A stretch of DNA of 6,863 bases from an uncultured Planctomycetaceae bacterium (GTDB lineage: Bacteria > Planctomycetota > Planctomycetia > Pirellulales > JACPPG01). Each line of letters opens with the position of its first letter. Within the stretch, counting starts at the first letter, position 1. The notes beneath the pieces were generated by a model that was given only the letters and a program-made list of their open reading frames with translations, ran no database searches and was not told where the DNA came from. A program made the translations under genes and the position numbers. Shown in pieces: positions 5,670 through 6,863 of this stretch. Location: NCBI GenBank assembly GCA_945957305.1, contig CAMFLN010000157.1, positions 1 through 6,863 of the forward strand, given 5' to 3'.

Positions 5670-6478
5670 TCGAACTGCGTAAGCAAGTAGAACGAATTGT
5701 GCGTCCGCTCCGCGCCAGTAGCCATCGCAAGAATCGTATGCGCGAAGAGCTGCTCGTGCACCTGGGCGAATTGTACGAACAAGAACGGGCCGCACATCCC
5801 GACAACGAGTCGGCAGCTCTGGCGACGGCCTTGGAACGGTTCGGCGATCCCGCCGCACTGCGTGCCGAGTTGCAAGCGACCGTGCCGGCTGTCGAACGTG
5901 GATTGACGCTGCCGATCCCATTTCTCGGGCCGATGAAGCGCTTCACCCGCCAACCCGGGGAAACGACGCTCGACTTTATTCGCCGCACGGCCGTGTGGGC
6001 CACATTGATCAATGCCCTGGTATGGCTGCTCTTCGTGCTGTTTTGTGCGACCTTCTTGCGGCAGGCGCGGGCGAACGATGCTTCGTCCGGAGGAATTCTT
6101 ACTTTGATCGGCGTCTATGTCGTCATGTTCCCGCTCTTGACGTACGGACCGCAGCTCTTGTGCGAACGAACCTGGTTCGAGTGGCAGAAGCGTGTCGGCG
6201 CCGTTGGCGCCGCTCGGACGCGCGCCATGGGACGAGCGGCGGTTTTCCTGTCGGCGTTGCTGGTCGTTTATGGGGCGTTCACCGCCTTGTTCCTCATGTT
6301 GTTGAGCCGCGCCATCACCTACCCGCTAGTCAATAACTTCTGGTTTTGGACCATCGTTCTCATCGCGGGGGCCGCCGGCCTGCCGTTCGGGTTGTTGCAA
6401 ATCCGCGCCGTGCAAAGCTGGGAACGTTGGGATGGTTTAGTCATCGACGAATCGTCCCGTGTCCCTCGCGCCGCTTGA
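5666..6478 (+). CDS. Four-helix membrane protein paired with PadR (HAAS/permease-prefix-like N-terminus)
   Basis: This 270-residue protein begins at ATG 5666. Residues 1-72 are a soluble helical domain: a basic HRKNRMREELLVHLGELYEQE helix region (20-40), then an acidic turn and ALATALERFGDPAALRAEL (51-69). The pattern, helix plus A-x-x-RFGDP-x-x-L, matches the N-terminal domains called HAAS (DUF1700) or permease prefix domain, which typically sit beside PadR genes. Four membrane helices follow at about 108-130, 142-164, 190-214 and 222-246. No ABC ATPase, enzyme motif or FtsX/MacB domain is visible. Its job is not known; by context it may sense the membrane state and modulate the PadR protein, or be its target. 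The four-base overlap and own GGAGG site imply tight co-expression. The longer frame from 5522 lies inside the PadR gene and is rejected. Confidence 0.8.
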   Translation: MIELRKQVERIVRPLRASSHRKNRMREELLVHLGELYEQERAAHPDNESAALATALERFGDPAALRAELQATVPAVERGLTLPIPFLGPMKRFTRQPGETTLDFIRRTAVWATLINALVWLLFVLFCATFLRQARANDASSGGILTLIGVYVVMFPLLTYGPQLLCERTWFEWQKRVGAVGAARTRAMGRAAVFLSALLVVYGAFTALFLMLLSRAITYPLVNNFWFWTIVLIAGAAGLPFGLLQIRAVQSWERWDGLVIDESSRVPRAA

Positions 6479-6491
6479 CTAGTCACACGGG
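6456..6491 (+). terminator. Inverted repeat across the end of the PadR operon
   Basis: CCCGTGT (6456-6462) and ACACGGG (6485-6491) pair perfectly around a 22-base loop. That loop holds the stop codon (6476-6478) and an eight-base palindrome, GACTAGTC (6477-6484). The position fits transcription termination of the PadR operon, but no T-tract follows and the loop is long, so this could instead stabilise the 3' end. Confidence 0.35.
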
Positions 6492-6578
6492 CCAAATGTG
6501 TCCCCTAGGCGGACCGGCAATTCTCTGCTGGCCGTCCTTCCCTGGCCGCTGCCGAGGTGGCCCCCGACTGGGTGCCAG

Positions 6579-6587
6579 TGGTATAAT
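6579..6587 (+). promoter_or_regulatory. Extended -10 promoter for the gene at 6641
   Basis: TG (6579-6580), one base, then a perfect TATAAT (6582-6587) make a consensus extended -10 element. No good -35 box is found 16-18 bases upstream, as is usual for extended -10 promoters. Transcription would start near 6594, giving a leader of about 47 bases before ATG 6641. It is a sharp AT-rich motif in GC-rich DNA. The rest of the 162-base spacer shows no gene. Confidence 0.65.
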
Positions 6588-6640
6588 CCAGCGGGCAATT
6601 CAACAGGGCCGGTGGTCCCGGAACAGCACGGCACGCAGAG

Positions 6641-6863
6641 ATGAGCAGCAAGCGGCAAGATATCGACCAGGTGCTGAAGAATTGGAAGTACGAGCCCGGC
6701 GAGGTAGTCGCCCGGCTGGTGCGCGCCGGCGACGGCCGGCAGGTGCTGCAAATGCGCATCGACCTGGGCGTGCTGCAGCTGGAAACGACCAGCCGCCCCG
6801 ATGGCGCTCGTCCCGGCGGGGCCGAGACGTATTTCGACTATCTGCTCGGCCTAGCCGTGCATG
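6641..6863 (+). CDS. N-terminal part of a conserved planctomycete-type protein (3' end outside window)
   Basis: The frame is open from ATG 6641 to the window edge (74 codons visible). The fragment reads as a soluble protein: MSSKRQDIDQVLKNW, then YEPGEVVARLVR, a beta-rich segment RQVLQMRIDLGVLQLET (33-49), a loop SRPDGARPGG (51-60) and TYFDYLLGLA. There is no signal peptide or membrane helix. From memory this beginning resembles planctomycete proteins annotated as carrying a UvrB/UvrC-type (UVR) motif further downstream, but that motif lies outside the window, so no function is assigned. Codon use is GC-rich like the neighbours. The leader carries only a weak AGAG directly before the ATG and no clear Shine-Dalgarno sequence. 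A well-placed TATAAT upstream supports this as a separate transcription unit. Confidence 0.75.
   Translation, partial: MSSKRQDIDQVLKNWKYEPGEVVARLVRAGDGRQVLQMRIDLGVLQLETTSRPDGARPGGAETYFDYLLGLAVH

Noticed and set aside
1..6863. CRISPR array, transposase or phage genes
   Set aside because: No regularly spaced direct repeats and no recombinase, transposase or phage motifs are visible in any frame.

Overview
The window looks like a high-GC planctomycete chromosome, most likely from the Pirellulales/Planctomycetia side. The strongest evidence is one very large gene, positions 2150-5158, with the architecture found almost only in that phylum: a signal peptide, a PSCyt1-type cytochrome c domain with CxxCH, DUF1549, a discoidin-like insert, and DUF1553. 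A membrane protein with zinc ribbons and a poorly characterised small protein at the right edge fit the same background. No rRNA, tRNA, CRISPR array, transposase or phage gene is visible.

Layout. Positions 1-510 (+) hold the C-terminal part of a NagD-like (HAD-IIA) phosphatase, cut by the left edge. Positions 511-606 are a convergent intergenic spacer packed with hairpins. Positions 607-1914 (-) encode a membrane protein with two tandem zinc ribbons and an acidic tail. Positions 1915-2149 are a divergent promoter region. Positions 2150-5158 (+) encode the secreted DUF1549/DUF1553 c-type cytochrome protein. Positions 5159-5324 are a spacer that ends in an AT-rich promoter/operator. Positions 5325-5669 (+) encode a PadR-family regulator, and 5666-6478 (+) a four-helix membrane protein that overlaps it by four bases. 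Positions 6479-6640 are a spacer with a strong extended -10 promoter. Positions 6641-6863 (+) are the start of a conserved-looking protein cut by the right edge.

How the parts may work together. The clearest functional unit is the PadR/membrane-protein operon. A consensus -35 box is followed by a perfect 7+7 inverted repeat that covers the -10 position and ends seven bases before the PadR ATG. This suggests tight autorepression and possibly a leaderless transcript. The membrane protein has its own good ribosome binding site and an ATGA overlap, so the two should be made together, and it may relay a membrane signal to the regulator.

The large cytochrome-domain protein is probably exported. 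It lacks the DUF1501 partner gene that usually follows such genes. No new defence or mobile system is convincingly visible. The best leads are the PadR operator with its leaderless start, the hairpin cluster at 511-607, the duplicated zinc-ribbon module and the unpaired DUF1553 gene.
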